DNA of 64,000 nt from Lepidurus packardi (GCA_023053545.1 JAKZAN010000006.1:10014351-10078350); one strand, 5' to 3'. Positions 26,443 to 39,700 are shown, counted from the stretch's first letter. Program-made: numbers and translations. The notes: generated from the letters alone by a model not told the origin.

Positions 26443-28212
26443 TGAGCGCTGTCTATTCAACGGTATTCAAGGTATCCATTCTTTCAGTGCTTCATTCGGT
26501 TTTAGCTAAATGTTTTACTATAGCTATCCCTTTTCAGGAAACAAACAGTACCGGCTACTTTACTTGACAAACTGGTCTTCTTTCGACTTGGGATAAGTTT
26601 AAACTGAGTTATAGTTTTATAACGGTTAAGTTACGTGTTGGCTGGATTGCAACTACTACAGAAACTACGCACGAGCGTGGAATTGATTAACTTCGGAGCT
26701 GTGTCAAAGCTGAAAAGAAACTAAAAAAGACAGTAAAGTTAGGGAGTTTTTCTCCTTTTGTAGCATAAGAAAACAAAAAGAATATTATTTATGTTAACCA
26801 AGCCCAGTTTACAAACCACTCTTATTTCCATTAGAAAAGCCTGTTAATAATTCTTAGTTTGAAAGTAGGACAATCGTTTGTTGAGGAAATAACTGCATTT
26901 TTATTCACTGATTTTTTTTTCAGCACATAGGCGTGATTGTCAAACGAAAATTGTTTGGGTCAAAACTGTATCGTTACTGGTCGTGTAAATATATCGGGCA
27001 TTGTAATGCAACAAGTGATAATCAAATAAGCAAAGAAGTGAATATGTAAGCAAATAAGCAATACGAATAAGTGACCAATAAGCAGTCAGCAAGAATCGCG
27101 AAATTATACTTTTTGTCTTAATTATTACAGCGGAAAACCTAATTATAAGTCTAGTTTTCTTTTAGTTATGCACGAACTAGAAAATGAGCTTCTAAATACA
27201 GAAATAAGCCAGATCTTGATATGGAAGATATGAAACGTAGCGGGAGTTAATATGGTTACCATTTAAACAATGCGTACCGTAACCATGGTAACAGACAACC
27301 AAGACAACGGTTATTAAGAAATCATACAAACTTTTCGCAAAATTTTGCGATAGGATTGTCGCCGAATTTTGTGAAATAACTTATTTACAATATGCAAATT
27401 ACCTTTCCCTCTATGCGAAAAATAGCAGAAATGGAGAAACTTGACTCCTACTTCTTAGATTATTACCTTACTCTTTCTTCAAACTGCCTTACACCTCCTT
27501 TCAATCTTATCTTTTCAATCGCAATTGCTCATAGAGTAATTATAGAGAGAGAGGGAACATGTAGCCCCTCCTTATGGGTCTTTTGTTACCACTTTTCGAA
27601 GCTGCAGGCTAATTCCCCGAGAGGACAGAATTGGTGAAACCTGTTTGACTAAAGACTTGCTCATGTCGGGAATATCAAAATGAGGTCCAAAAATACATCC
27701 ATAGCAAAACAATGTATCGATTCTCTAGCGATTCACTGGGAATTTCCTCAGGGAGCAATTTTCCTCACACTATTAGTAATCACACTAAACTCTTATAATC
27801 GATGTATCTGAAAAGCGACATCGATCTGGGTCTTAACGGCCAATCACATTAGGTTAATTTGGTTCCGAATTGGTTCCACTTGGCTCCTCTTTTCCGATAT
27901 ATTTCTTGGTAACAGACTTTTACACAGGGATGTTCCCTCTCTATATCTAATATCTTAAAAAAAAAAAAAACGGATTTTGATGTCCGTCCGTGGAAAATCT
28001 CGTTCGAGTTCCACAACTTCATCATGAGACTTATTGCCGAGAAGGTCTGGCAGATATTGAATTTCTTTTCATTTCAAATTCAGTAAGAAAATCCATTGAT
28101 TTGCTTTTGGACTTAATTTTGGCTGATGATACCACTACAAAGAACGGAACACAATTCTAATCTTATGATTCTTACGATACTGAACTGTCGATTTAAAAAA
28201 TATTCTTGAATT
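26443..28212. other. Intergenic, no gene recognised
   Basis: USF 3' flank, then A+T-rich DNA. About 27000-27110 contains imperfect AATAAGCAA-type short repeats. Nothing else is supportable. Confidence 0.5.
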
Positions 28213-28640
28213 AAGGATCCCGTATACCTTAACCTTAGCTCGGTATAGGCTGTTGTAATTCTTAGAAGCATGTCCTTAACAACCTTGTTTATATTACTAA
28301 GATATATATACTGACCTTGTTTGCTGTTGACCCTGTCCCCTTTGCCCTAACGTTAACCTTAGCTTCCTCATTCCCTATTACCTTGACCTTAACCTTAGCT
28401 CATTATATCCAGTGATATAAAAGGGGTTGGTGTTTTGTGAGTCGGGGGTTCGATTTCAGTTGGAAACGTAGCGGTGGAAAGTTACTGTCAATACAGTGTC
28501 AGTCAGAAGAAATTCCCACATAGGCGGTTAGCATGGGGAAGGATCAACTTTTTGTTCGAACCAGAATAATTCATGAAAAAATTATTTGACAGTTACAGTG
28601 CACAACCAACGCGGTAATCGTTCACAACCAATCCATCTTT
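28213..28640 (+). repeat. Dispersed repeat R3 (copy 1) interrupted by an insertion
   Basis: 28213-28254 and 28520-28640 together match a continuous repeat at about 47621-47760 (shared words: CCTTAGCTCGG, TTAGCATGGGGAA, TTCATGAAAAA, TTTGACAGT, GTTCACAACC). In this copy the match is broken by about 265 bp. Confidence 0.65.
28255..28519 (+). mobile_element. SINE-like insertion within R3
   Basis: A 265-bp segment is flanked by ATAGGCTGTT (28245-28254) and ATAGGCGGTT (28520-28529), a one-mismatch 10-bp target-site duplication. It contains TAGCTCATTAT (28395) and GGTTCGATTTC (28447-28457), spaced like the A and B boxes of a tRNA-type RNA polymerase III promoter. No tRNA secondary structure was confirmed. 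Confidence 0.45.
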
Positions 28641-28769
28641 TTTCAAATAAATAATATTTAGCATTTGAATGTAGGATTAGTTTTTCCTTGTTTGCGTCGT
28701 CCTGATTAATTGCGCATAAAGTTTATCCTTTTGAACATATACTTATGTCACGGTTGGCAGCGGCGTTGG

Positions 28770-29110
28770 TCAAGATGTAAGGGCTTGCTGTCAGCAAAAG
28801 CCAGGCTGACGAACTCATTCGCCTCTGTGAGGCATTGGAGGACTATGATAAACGGTCTCTGAAGTACGGACGCCCCCTGCGCCTCAACCCTTGGAGCCGT
28901 TTTGCTCGTACCAAAAGCTTAGGACTGGATATGTTTGGAGTGAAAGCGATGCACAGGTAAACGTTGTTATGCCATCCCGTCCTTTATGCATGCTTTTGGA
29001 TCTAATACCCTTGCTTCCGATTTATAGGTGCAAAGCGCTGGTTTGCCTGCCCTATCTTCCAAGAGTCGTAATACATACACGACACCAGTCCGCGGTCTTA
29101 ACGGCTGAAG
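28770..29110 (+). pseudogene. Decayed transposon-like gene, copy A (fragment)
   Basis: A reading frame contains LAVSKSQADELIRL and YDKRSLKYGRPLR, then a GT...AG-like gap and RVVIHTRHQSAV. The DNA from about 28859 to 29075 aligns with 34230-34430 in copy B, including non-coding positions between. The 5' half present in copy B is missing here and there is no complete frame. The family resembles repetitive, uncharacterised genes carrying a YDKRPLKY-like motif seen in several animal genomes; I cannot assign it to a transposon class. Confidence 0.55.
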
Positions 29111-29624
29111 AAGTACAAAAACACGTATGTACTGTGCACGCATCTACTTTAAAGGAACAAAACCAAAAAAGGTCATACGCATTTTCCCAGAACTTTTCCT
29201 CCATAACTTCTTAACTGAAACAGAGGCAATTAAAAGGAATGACGGACTTTCTTTACATCATCAATCGCCTTTACATCATCAATTTGCTGTAACAGCAGAA
29301 TACCCCAAATCAGGTCGTCGAACTTACGGAACAAGATATCTCGAAAAAGGCTTTGTCAGATCTGAAAGCATCTTAAACGAAAGTTTTCTTTCGTCTAAGC
29401 TGCAAACTTCTTTTTGCATATGTTGCTAATTTGTTACCCAACGGAAAAAAATTGCTTTGCTTGTGCACTGCCTGTTAGCAAGCTGAGGATTGCTGTCAGC
29501 GATAGCAAGCGATATTAAGAAAAAAATTAACCGAACTGTAAGACAATGAATGCAGATTAAAACTGACTTAAAACGGCCGAGTTTACTATTTCACCCCGTT
29601 CTCTTAAGATGCCAATATACAGAT

Positions 29625-31361
29625 TCAACCCGCAACATCAATAGTTTTGGTTAGATTATTATTGGTAGTCATAGCTTTAATTTCGAATTGGATAATCCGA
29701 GGCAATTGACACGTGTCCTGGCCGCTCTCAATTACTTTCATAATACACAACGTCTTCAAAGATGGAGCTTTAATCGTAAACATGCAAAAGGAAATTTCAC
29801 CAAAATGAAAAGAGAAATCACAAAAATAAATGAAAACTTTTTAAGACACGAAACTTACCGAGATCCAAAACAAAAAGATCATTATGATCCATCAACATTG
29901 GCTCTCCACTACTAGCCGCGCCCCTTCGCATACAGGAAGCTTCTCGTTCAGGATTAGGATCAGGACTAGGAACAAAAAGAATTTGTCAGAAAATACAAAT
30001 CAAATATCTGAAGTATAAAAAGCATATGATTTTTTTTTTACTTCTTGCTTGCTAATAATGGACTGAGGTAGCTCAAAACATTTTTAAACAAAATAATTTA
30101 CCTTGTTCCCCCAAAAAGAAACACTCGATCCCCAACAACGCAACACGATTGCCTACGACGAGGGCAAGGGCCTATTCCACCGAAAGGTTCAATTTGATCC
30201 CAACGATTGGAAACTAAATAAATTAGCAAAATATTTCATACTATAAAAGGTTCCCCTTTTCTTCTCAGTACACAGGAATTATGAAAAGGCAGTAAGAAAG
30301 TACTCTACCTGGATCGTAGCACCAAAGATCACTAAAATGCTCGTCTTTTACACCATTATAGCCTCCAAAAATATATAATTTGTTTTCATACACAACTAAA
30401 AGACGAAAAGAAAAGACGTTAAGTTTAATTTTGGATCTTCCTTTCGTTATTTTCTTCGTTGTACATGCTGAATGGGATCGTCTCCCTGTGGGTATACGAC
30501 CCGAGACGTCTATATGGTGCCAAGCCTGAGTATTAACATCCAAATAGGTTAACTGGTTGCAGTAAACTTCTCTTTCAGTATGATGAGGCCCTTGTACATC
30601 TCCACGTCCTCCATAGATGTACATACGGCCACTTATGGCAGTGGCAGAGTGGAAATCACGGTATGAAGGAGGCGTGTTCTTGAAGCTTAAGAATTCCCAC
30701 GTAAATGTATGCAAATCCAAGACATGTACGTCTTGTGAGAACACATCCATGTCTTCTTCAAAACCACCAAAAACGTACATTTGATGGTCAATGACTACTG
30801 CAGAATGCCCATCTCTTGCACCTGGTATTTGCCCTTTGACTGCTGGACATGACCACGTATGAGTAACTGCGTAGTGATAAGGAATGGAAGCAAAATTCAT
30901 CAGATTAATAACTAAAATGGGTAAGAACTTACTCGTATGAAAACAAAATAGCTCATTGCAGGCCATGTCATCATTCCTTCCACCCCAAAGGTATATCTTG
31001 TCTTCATAGACGACAGCAGTGTGCCCATAACGCTGATATGGGGCCAGATAATAATTTGGGTCATCTTTGCTGGATGTAGGCAAAACTTTCCATCGGTAGT
31101 TTACTGTTAAAACAAACGATTATGTAGTAGACTACAAAAGTCTACTAAAAACATATTACAATTGTAACGTGTAATACAGTCTAATGTAATAAATTTAAAT
31201 TATTTCTTACCAGTGTCGAGAACTTGTACATCTACTGGACGATAATCCTGGAAGTTTTCCCCAGTGCAATAGCCGCCAAACGAATAAATTTTGTCCCCGA
31301 CAGTTACAGCAGCATGATTAACTCGACGTGGACCTCCTTCTAAATGCACTGTCCACGCCAT
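29625..31361 (-). CDS. KLHDC3: Kelch domain-containing protein 3
   Basis: Seven exons join in phase: 31361-31211, 31103-30933, 30866-30465, 30395-30309, 30213-30102, 29965-29859 and 29767-29625, giving 390 aa (human 382). It opens with MAWTVHLEGGPRRVNHAAV, close to the vertebrate N-terminus. Six kelch blades are marked by FGGYC, WGGRND, FGGFEE, YGGRGD, FGGYNG and FGGTSP, forming a beta-propeller. The C-terminus keeps PSLKTLC and a late AMTTNNN matching the conserved tail. The human protein is a substrate receptor of CUL2 ubiquitin ligases recognising C-terminal degrons with glycine; the same role is inferred here. Exon 3 (134 codons) spans three blades. The acceptors of exons 4, 5 and 7 were chosen because only they keep the family sequence. 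Confidence 0.95.
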
Positions 31362-33034
31362 TAAATAATTATTTTGGTTTCGAGAATATATCTAATAGGA
31401 ACTAGTAAGACTCGATAGAATGCCTGTTAACTATCGTCTCACAGAAGGTCTGTCTTGACGAGTACGCCGCTGAAGCACTAATTTGTGTTTATTGCCGTAC
31501 GACCCGAAGTTTTGGTTAACTTAAAGTCACTAGATGATTTCTTTCTGGTTTCGTATATTATCTTCTGTGTTATTGTTGCTGCCGAGTAGTAGGGTCAATA
31601 TGGGTATAGCTCTTTAAACGCCATCTATCGAGCGAAGTAGTAACTTCTTAGGGTTATTTTTCATTGAGCAGCATTCCGTAATTCCGTTTTTTTCTGTTTG
31701 GAAGGTAAATACGAATGGGGGATACAAGTTTTTTAATTAGATTTTGACAGTACTGGTTTACGTGAGATTTTGGTATCTTTGGCAAAAGTAGCATATCCCT
31801 GGAGAAATGCAAGGCTGGGCGAAACAATCGGACCGCTACCCCGTACCACGGAATGCGGGCTCTACTACACAGTGCAGATATGCTTATTTCAGGCTCGTTA
31901 AGGCTGGCCGGGGTGCTGTTGTTAAAGACGATTTCTTCGACGGAACACTTGATTTTTTTACTGGTAGTCAAGTTCAAGATGTCGAAATTCATACATTTGT
32001 ATATTTTACTGCAGGATTATCCATCTGCTAGATCTTTTATCGTAAAAAAAGTGACGTCGGAAACAAACAAGCGCGTTAGATGATTTATAATGTTTCAGTT
32101 ATCCTGAGACTGTTGTCGATACGTGTAAAGGTTTACATTGTAGGATAACAGAGAAAGGGAAAATTCGCAAACCTCCCAGTGCAGTTCAACACAGGCCACG
32201 GCGGCTTACAAAAGCGCAATACAGGTCGGATCTTACGGCAGCCCCAAACTCCCTATAGAGTACAAATGAAAAGACGACAGCCCTACGTTTTGTGAATGTT
32301 TGTTTTCTTCTCGAATCTCGTACGTTTTTGCCCATGCAATTTAGGCAACTTTTGAATTGAACTGGAAGCCAATGTTTGCTTAGGAATATAACACCTTCTT
32401 ATGTGTTAAACAAAGAACATATCAGAAGCTTGTTTTTACCCAAAGCTCTTCATATTAATCATGTTTAGCAATGGTTGGATTGTTTTGGACGTTAGGCCCG
32501 CATGGTGAAAGCATGCTTTCCGAACAGATCTGTAAATTAAGTTAAAAAAAATATCCACTTTAACGCCAAGGAAATCCCATTAATCCCCTCAACCTTCAAC
32601 TACCTAACTCTTTCTGAACGAAGCAGCTAAGATGTGTGTGAATGGGTATATTGTCGCGGTTGGCCCAGCCCCAAAACTGAAACTGAAACCCTATTGTTTG
32701 GCTTCTTAGCCACTTTTGGTAACTTTTTCTTCATAGTTTGGAATGTTTCAAGTACTTCACAATATCAAAGCAGGGGTGAACAATTCAGGCAACTAAAAGA
32801 ATACCAGAGCTATCTAAGGGCACCTTTACCGGCTCTAGTTGGTTAAGAGACTTTAGCCTAGCCTACTAGGAGTCGCTCGGGGTTGTTAATTAATAGCTGC
32901 CTTTTACTCCCTTCTTGGGCTCGCTATTCCGCGTAGTTCCGCGACAAGGCTTAGAGAAAGCTCCGTCCCGAGCCGGGACATTGCTTCCTCCCTTCACCAG
33001 AGCTTTCACCGTGGCGCGCAACCTTTCACCCTGG
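31362..33034. other. Intergenic, no supported gene
   Basis: KLHDC3 5' flank. A 112-codon minus-strand frame at 31654-31992 has an ATG in weak context and no family resemblance, so it is not called. The final 150 bp leads into the TATA promoter of the transposon-like copy B. Confidence 0.45.
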
Positions 33035-33044
33035 TATATATATA
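33035..33044 (+). promoter_or_regulatory. TATA box of transposon-like copy B
   Basis: TATATATATA is followed about 20-30 bp downstream by TCAGCT and TCATCA, possible initiators. It lies 172 bp before the first ATG of copy B. Confidence 0.45.
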
Positions 33045-33215
33045 GGGCAGGTGGTCAGCTAAGGTCATCAGCGCGCTTTTATTCCGATCTTTGACGTTGG
33101 CACAACTTTGACGTACGTTGGCACTTGCGTATTCTTTTATTACTGTTATTATTACCAAGAGTTTAAAAGATAAGCTTCACTAATAGCCCTGGCATTCCAC
33201 AGTTTCTTAGTGCCG

Positions 33216-34729
33216 ATGGTGACCCCCATCATGGCCACGCCCGTTCAGGCTCCAGCTTCAGAGTCAGAGCCAGTACTTCCTGGCGCTGACCTTGTGGAGC
33301 TGGAAGCTTCGATAGAGTCCACCGCGACTGCTGCAATATTCAGCCAATGTTCCTGATGTAGAGTATTTATTTTTCCATTGTTAGAGAAAGAGAGGTAAAA
33401 AGAGAGGAAAAAGAGGTATCCAAGGCATCCGAAGAAAGAGAGGTATCCAAGTCGTGTATCCAAGATCCCGAGTTAGTCCAGCTCTACACGATAACTGGAA
33501 CATTGACTAAGAGAGGCCTCAGTTTACCCGTTTACCGGTGTGCTCGTGGCTCCACCTTCCTTGAGTCTTTCCATTTGCACTTGGCTCGCTTTACTTCGGG
33601 TAAGGCATTACACTGTATGACTTTTGTTGAATAACGTTTGATCCGTAGGTTCCTTTATTTCGTATCGTAGGAACCAGCGCGAACGCGTACAACTTCCAGG
33701 CGTACCTTTTGGATGGCGTCACAGGTTGGATCGCTGCAAGAGCTTCTGCAGCAGTTGCCAACTCGACCCTCGCCACTGCGTTGCTTCGACGCAACGTTGA
33801 TGCAGCGAGTCACCACGCTGAGCATCGCGCGTCACCACGCTGAGTATCGCGCTCCAGGCCAGTATACAGGGGAGCTGCTGGGAGTGGAATTCCTCTACCA
33901 GCAAACTTACTTGACCCTTCCCACGGATGACACTGCAGTCGATGAGGGGATTGACGAGGGTGTTCAGGACATGGATGTTTTTTTGGAACCCGATTCCCTC
34001 ACCGTGCTACAGGAGCCGGAAGAGCTGGACGACACCATTCCGGGGAATCCGGTGGAAACCGAAGAACCGGAAGACGACAGGGACAGCGAGGTGACTGTCG
34101 AGGCAATGCCAGAACCAACTGAAGAAGCCTTGGATTACCAATCGGTGGCTGGGACAAGGTGGATCAGTTGACAGCTCTACACGATCAAGACAGAAGGCCT
34201 TGCTGTCAGCAAAACCCAGTCGACGCCTCTGAAGTACGGGCGCATCCTGCGCCACGACCGTCTCGGTCCCAGTATAGGACTGGATACGTTGGAGTGGAAG
34301 CCATGCAGAGGCAAGCGTTATGTCGTCTGGTTCTTTATGCATGCTTTGGAATCTAAAACCCTTGCTTCCGATTTTTAGGTGCTTTATAAGCGCTGGTTTG
34401 CCTGTCGTCTCTCCTTCCAAGAGTCGTGTAGTGACTCTTTGGCAATTTGCATTCGCCCGTGTCTCGCTGGAAGCTCATTCTGGGAAAGTACAACGAGATA
34501 CGGAGTCGTGTCCTTCTAAGTGGATAATTGGATAATTGGATTGGATTGGATAATTGTAGCAAATGTGGGCAGCCCGTTAGTACCGGAGGACATTCACGGT
34601 GCACGCTATTGCCCAGTGGGGGCAGAGCTATCCCCAGCAGAATGGTTGGAAAGACAACGCGAACGCGAGTTGGTGGCCGGCTTCATTAAACGACAAACGT
34701 CAGTTAAAAATAACTCCAATATCGAGTAA
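33216..34729 (+). pseudogene. Frameshifted transposon-like gene, copy B
   Basis: Coding traces run from an ATG at 33216 (MVTPIMATPVQAPASESEPV) to a stop near 34729. One exon starts after the TAG at about 33679 (GTSANAYNFQAYLLDGVTGW). A frame change is needed before the next block, which holds LLGVEFLYQQTYLTLPTDD and a long Glu/Asp-rich stretch. The LAVSKTQ and PLKYGR motifs of copy A recur here, but about 50 bp between them is deleted. The end carries CSKCGQPVSTGGHS in one frame and RYCPVGAELSPAEWL in another, a CxxC..H..C zinc-like motif broken by a frameshift. Upstream is a TATA box and downstream AATAAA at 34911-34916. Several lesions make it a pseudogene. No transposase or reverse transcriptase signature was seen. 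Confidence 0.55.
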
Positions 34730-36763
34730 AAAAATACTAATTTCAATTCATGAAATGCAATATTAATGTGTCCTTCCCATTTCCGAATTTTGGATTTTGG
34801 CTTGTACCGATTGACCAAGAATTTAGTGACCAAGAATTTAAGCGTAGATTCTAATAACCGAAAATCGGAAATGTGTACATGTGCGGTTGCTTTATGATGT
34901 AAATAAGAAAAATAAAAATAGTGATATTAAGAACGAAATGGCATTTTCTTGTCTATACCAAATGATTTTGCAACGATTTTTCAACAATTTTGATTCTGAT
35001 TTTGAGATTTTGAGGAATTCCTAAATTAACGCCCGCTTTCCTTTGTTGCAAATCTTTTAAATTCAACTTGTCGTTTCAATGCGAGCCTCAACTGCTCTGT
35101 TACATTTCAACCAACGCTTATTTTCTTGTTCTTTTCCTGTTATTTCCGCCATTTTATAGAACCACACGTCTGAAACACAACCAACACTGCTGAAGCCTAC
35201 TCCTACGCTTTGGGAGGGTTCTCAACACGGTTTGAATCAGTCCTTTCAAACTTAATTCCATAAACCAGCTGATTCTAACAACCAGGGATCGCAATAAGTG
35301 GCATCTACTACGGGACCTTGACTATAGTATAGGATATTTTTTAAGAGTCGCAATAATTTTTGTTCTCTTGCAGTTGATTGGAAGCTTTGAACGGCAGCTT
35401 CTCCTTTCCTTTCACTTCCCTTTTTATTTTCTCCGTGTTTTCTCGTCATTGGATTGTGTAACTTCCACGCCGGGGTTTTTACAGGTAGGAAACTTTCTAT
35501 GTTCGCTTCATTAACAGAACTCGTCAGTTATTCTGCACGAGCTGACCGTAGTTGTGTGGGTGTCGTAGTAGGGTGGGGGAAGGGGAAGCAAGCTCTAAAC
35601 TGCGCAAGTTCAATGCACAAATTTCGAGTCGGGTAGACTTTTTAAATGGCCCACTATTACGGTGAGGCCGGGCAACGTCGGGTGGCACTGATGCAGGAAA
35701 CGGAAACGGAGACAGGGATGACTCCCTGATGGGTGCTGTCTTCTTCTTACCAGATGGCTGGAGTCGCGCGGCGGCTAATTCGTATGGCCGCGACATATTT
35801 ATTTATTTGTTTGCATTGTTTTCCCCCTTTTTTTCTTCTCTTCCCCCCGTTGACCGAGAACATCATGCCCAACTTCTTTGCCATTGAAAGTTGTTTCTTC
35901 CCTGCCCTTTTTGGAAAAGTTGTTTAAATAGTTCTCGGTACCTAAATAGCGGTAAACAGTTTAGGAAAATAAAAGAATATCTTGAGCTATCTAATGCTAT
36001 TTTTTGTGTTTTTCACTTATACCTCTAAGCAACCCAAAAATAAAACTGAAAGACTTTGGTTAGGCTCTCGGCCATTGACGAAGGCTTTCTCTTCATAGTT
36101 TGGAATGATGGCAAGTTTTTTTTTTATATTTCTGTTTTCCCCATTTCGTGTTTGTAAGGAAACTCTTTCTTGTTCTAAAATATGCTGGAGATCTTGGTAA
36201 GGGTTTCAGGTCAAGAAACAGTCAATGCTTTTGGGGATTCATAATCTCGACAGAAATTTCCTGTTTTCTTTGTTTGCATTTATCTTTTGATAAATTCTTA
36301 AAAGACAAATGCAATAAGTAAATAAAGTTCGATATAAAAGAATACCGTACAATCCCACAGGATTGTTATTTCCGGCCAACCACACTGTATTGCTAACGCC
36401 AGGGCAAAAACCAAAGAACATTGTTTATCACGTGACCACTGAAACGAGATTATTTGCGTAGTTGCTTGCTTAACAGCATGTGAGGAAGCGTGATATTGCA
36501 GTAATTTAATTACAAAATAAGGTGTTAGGTACACATGATCTAAAATACGCGCACGTTGTTTCCCTTTCTTAAGTTTTTTTTTTCGGTAGCCCCGGCATAA
36601 CCACACCCGTCCGTACAAATCAATGAATCCTAATCTCGTCGCTCTTGTTTTTGGTATACTAAATCAAAACCTTTGATAGATCCTTTTCACTGGGGTTCTT
36701 AAAGAAGCTACAAAGCCGCAAATGAACGATCATCGTTATTATCACGTCTCAAACCTTCCTCGT
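34730..36763. other. Intergenic, no gene recognised
   Basis: Includes AATAAA at 34911-34916 (plus strand), likely serving copy B, and the 3' flank of glutamate dehydrogenase. A TCACGTGACC E-box lies at 36428-36437. No coding exon supported. Confidence 0.5.
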
Positions 36764-39700
36764 TTACGTGAAAGTCAAACCAGCTTCTCTGTAGGTATTG
36801 AAAATCTTTTCGATGGAATTCACGTACGCAGCCGTTCGTAGATCAATACCCAAATTGTACTTCATGGCAGTCCGCATGATAGCCTAAAACCATTTACGTT
36901 CATTTAAAATGTATTAAAATTAATGCATTTTCTGTATATTTACCCTGGCAGACCTCTCCATCGAGTAATCTAAGCCGGAATGGACTATATCCTTTTCTGA
37001 CGCACCCTAATTAACCCAAAATAAGTTATACGAAGGAAACTATACAAACAGAAAATAATGCATTAAGTTGACTTACGGATATTCTCTTCTGGAAAGACTC
37101 AGACGGAGTAACAGGAATTCGACCACCTACTCGACCAAACCTTCTTTCCAACGATTCTTGAACGGATTCTGCAAGAAAAAAAAAACATTTGCGTAAAAAT
37201 CACAATACTTAATATTAATATTATTATGTAAACATATTTTTATACATTATTTAATTAAAATATTATTTAAAAGTACGGAGAAACCCTTACCTAATAGGTG
37301 ATAATTGGACTCCCTTTCATACTTGAAAGTCAACCTGCCGTAAGACACGTGGTTGAGGTTCTTTAACCATTCAAAGTAGGACACGGTCACACCTCCAGCA
37401 TTGATGTACAAGTCAGGGATAATTAGAACATTCTTTTCCAGCAAAATCTTGTCTGCTGCCGGCGTGGTGGGTCCATTAGCCGCTTCTGCGATAATTTTGG
37501 CCTGGATTCTATGAGCGTTGTGTTTGTTGATGACTTTCTCCACGGCGGCAGGTACCAAGATATCGCATTTCTCGAAGAGTAGATTTTCGCCACTGTAGGG
37601 CTGAGCGCCAGGGAACCCCACAATTGTACCATGCTCTATTTTATAGTCTTCCAATTCCTGTATAAACAACAACATAATTCCAACAAATTCCGATAATAAT
37701 TGAAATTCTTTATACCTTGGGGTCAATGCCTTGATCGTTGAAGATGGAGCCGTCAACTTCCTTAATTCCAATGCAAGTAGCTCCAGCACGGTGCAAGTAA
37801 CGCATAGTATGCAAGCCCACGTTGCCGAATCCTTGGATGATAACCGTTTTCCCGCCCATTCCAGGTGTGGTGCCAATCATGGCCATGTAAGATGCTTCGT
37901 TCAGGAAGTTTTCTAAGCCGTGGAAGACACCTCGGCCAGTAGCGGATATGCGTCCGTGAATGCCGCCTTGGTTAATGGGTTTTCCGGTCACGCAAGCGTG
38001 GCTATTAATGTCGTTATGACCTGAATAGCAGATACAAATATTATATTAGGTCCACAGTTAAACAAGTTTCTGTTCCAACTTTCTTAAACAAGTGCTGTTT
38101 CAAAATCCGTAAATCAAATAAGCATTTGTAAAGTAAAACGAAAGTATATATGAAGTAACCATGCAGTAAAATCAGTAAATATTGAACAAATTAAGTACAA
38201 TAACATAAATTATCGTGATGTCTAATGAAGACAATAAATTACTAAATTAGTAATAAATTATTAGAGAATAAATTAGTAAATATTAAACAAGTTAAGTACA
38301 ATAACATGAAATAACGTGATGTCTAATGAAGATAATACATTACCAATAGTCATGGCATAAGTATCGGCAATCCAGGCCATCTCACGCTCGCCAGTACCCA
38401 TATCCGGAGCAGGTACATCAATACCAGGTCCTGAAGCGATGAAACACTAATTAAAGAATTTTTTTTCTAAGCGGGATTTACCAATGAAGCCTTTCTTGGC
38501 CAATTCCAGAGTGAAACGTCGAGTAATCTTTTCTAGTTCGGCGTCCGAATAATTCCTGGGATTAATCTTAACACCAGCTTTGGCGCCGCCGAAAGGCACA
38601 TCAACGCACGCGCACTTGAAAGTCATAAGAGCAGACAAGGCTTTAACTTCATCGAGATTTACATCTTCGGAGTAGCGAATACCTATTTTATAATACAAAT
38701 GAAAAATAAATACAGCAATTCAAGTAATAGTAACAAATAATAATTATATTAACACCTTTTCACTTTTGCTTATAGGTATCCTAAGTTTTAAGGTTAAAGT
38801 AGGGGACGCCGTTAAGTCGACCTGTATAACTGGTCGGGGTCATAACTGTAGGTCAAAGAACAAACAAAGGAAAGTTGTTGGTTTCAACTTTAACCGTTAG
38901 CTGGTTTACTTGTCACGATTCTTTTCCAGCAGAACTTGTAAAAGACAAGGAGCGTAAATGGGAAGGGGATAGGTAAAAACGGATAAGAAATTGTATACTG
39001 AAGCATCTTATCTAGAACTGAAATCATGGTCCTACGCTGATGCCTACGATCTATTTCCCTTTCTCCATATAATCACGTACACCGTACATGAACATCTAAC
39101 CTCTGTGTGAATCAAACCTTAATTAAAAATACACAACTAAACGTCGAGACTAATTAAACTAAAAGCATCCCAAAATTGTGCACAATAAGTATTTAAGAAG
39201 ATTGATGTTGCCAAGCAATAGAATCTTACACAAACTTCAATTTAAACTTTTTTAAACGAACTTTAGAAAACTATATTTTTTTCATTTAATTTTAGCAATT
39301 TAGACTTCCATAACCCACTGACTTAATTAAAAGCGAAAGCATAAAAAGTATTCCAAAATCCTAATTAAACAGGATTTAGCCTCTAAAGATTTTCACGATG
39401 TGTTTTATCTAAGTAAAAGATAATAACCATGGAATATTTCGGGTAAAATCGGATTCTGTTGGATTGCTTGTGGGCATATAAAGCCCGAATGAATAACGTA
39501 AACAACGAAGAAAACTGAAAAACAAAAGAATTAACTCGTTTTTGGCTTCCAGCCAAGGCCCCTTTTTTTCTCTTTTACAAATGCGACACACCTCCTCACG
39601 TCATCTTACTTCTAACCAATGAGACAGCTAGTTCTTCCCTTGTGGCCTCAATTTCTGGCTAAATATACGCAAAGTTGTTCTCTTCTTCGAACTTTGCCTT

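Noticed and set aside
31654..31992. 112-codon minus-strand open frame upstream of KLHDC3
   Set aside because: The composition looks protein-like, but the ATG context is weak, no family is recognised, and frames of this length are expected by chance several times in 64 kb.
33035..34916. Transposon-like copy B as an LTR retrotransposon
   Set aside because: No paired long terminal repeats, primer-binding site, protease, reverse transcriptase or integrase motif was found.
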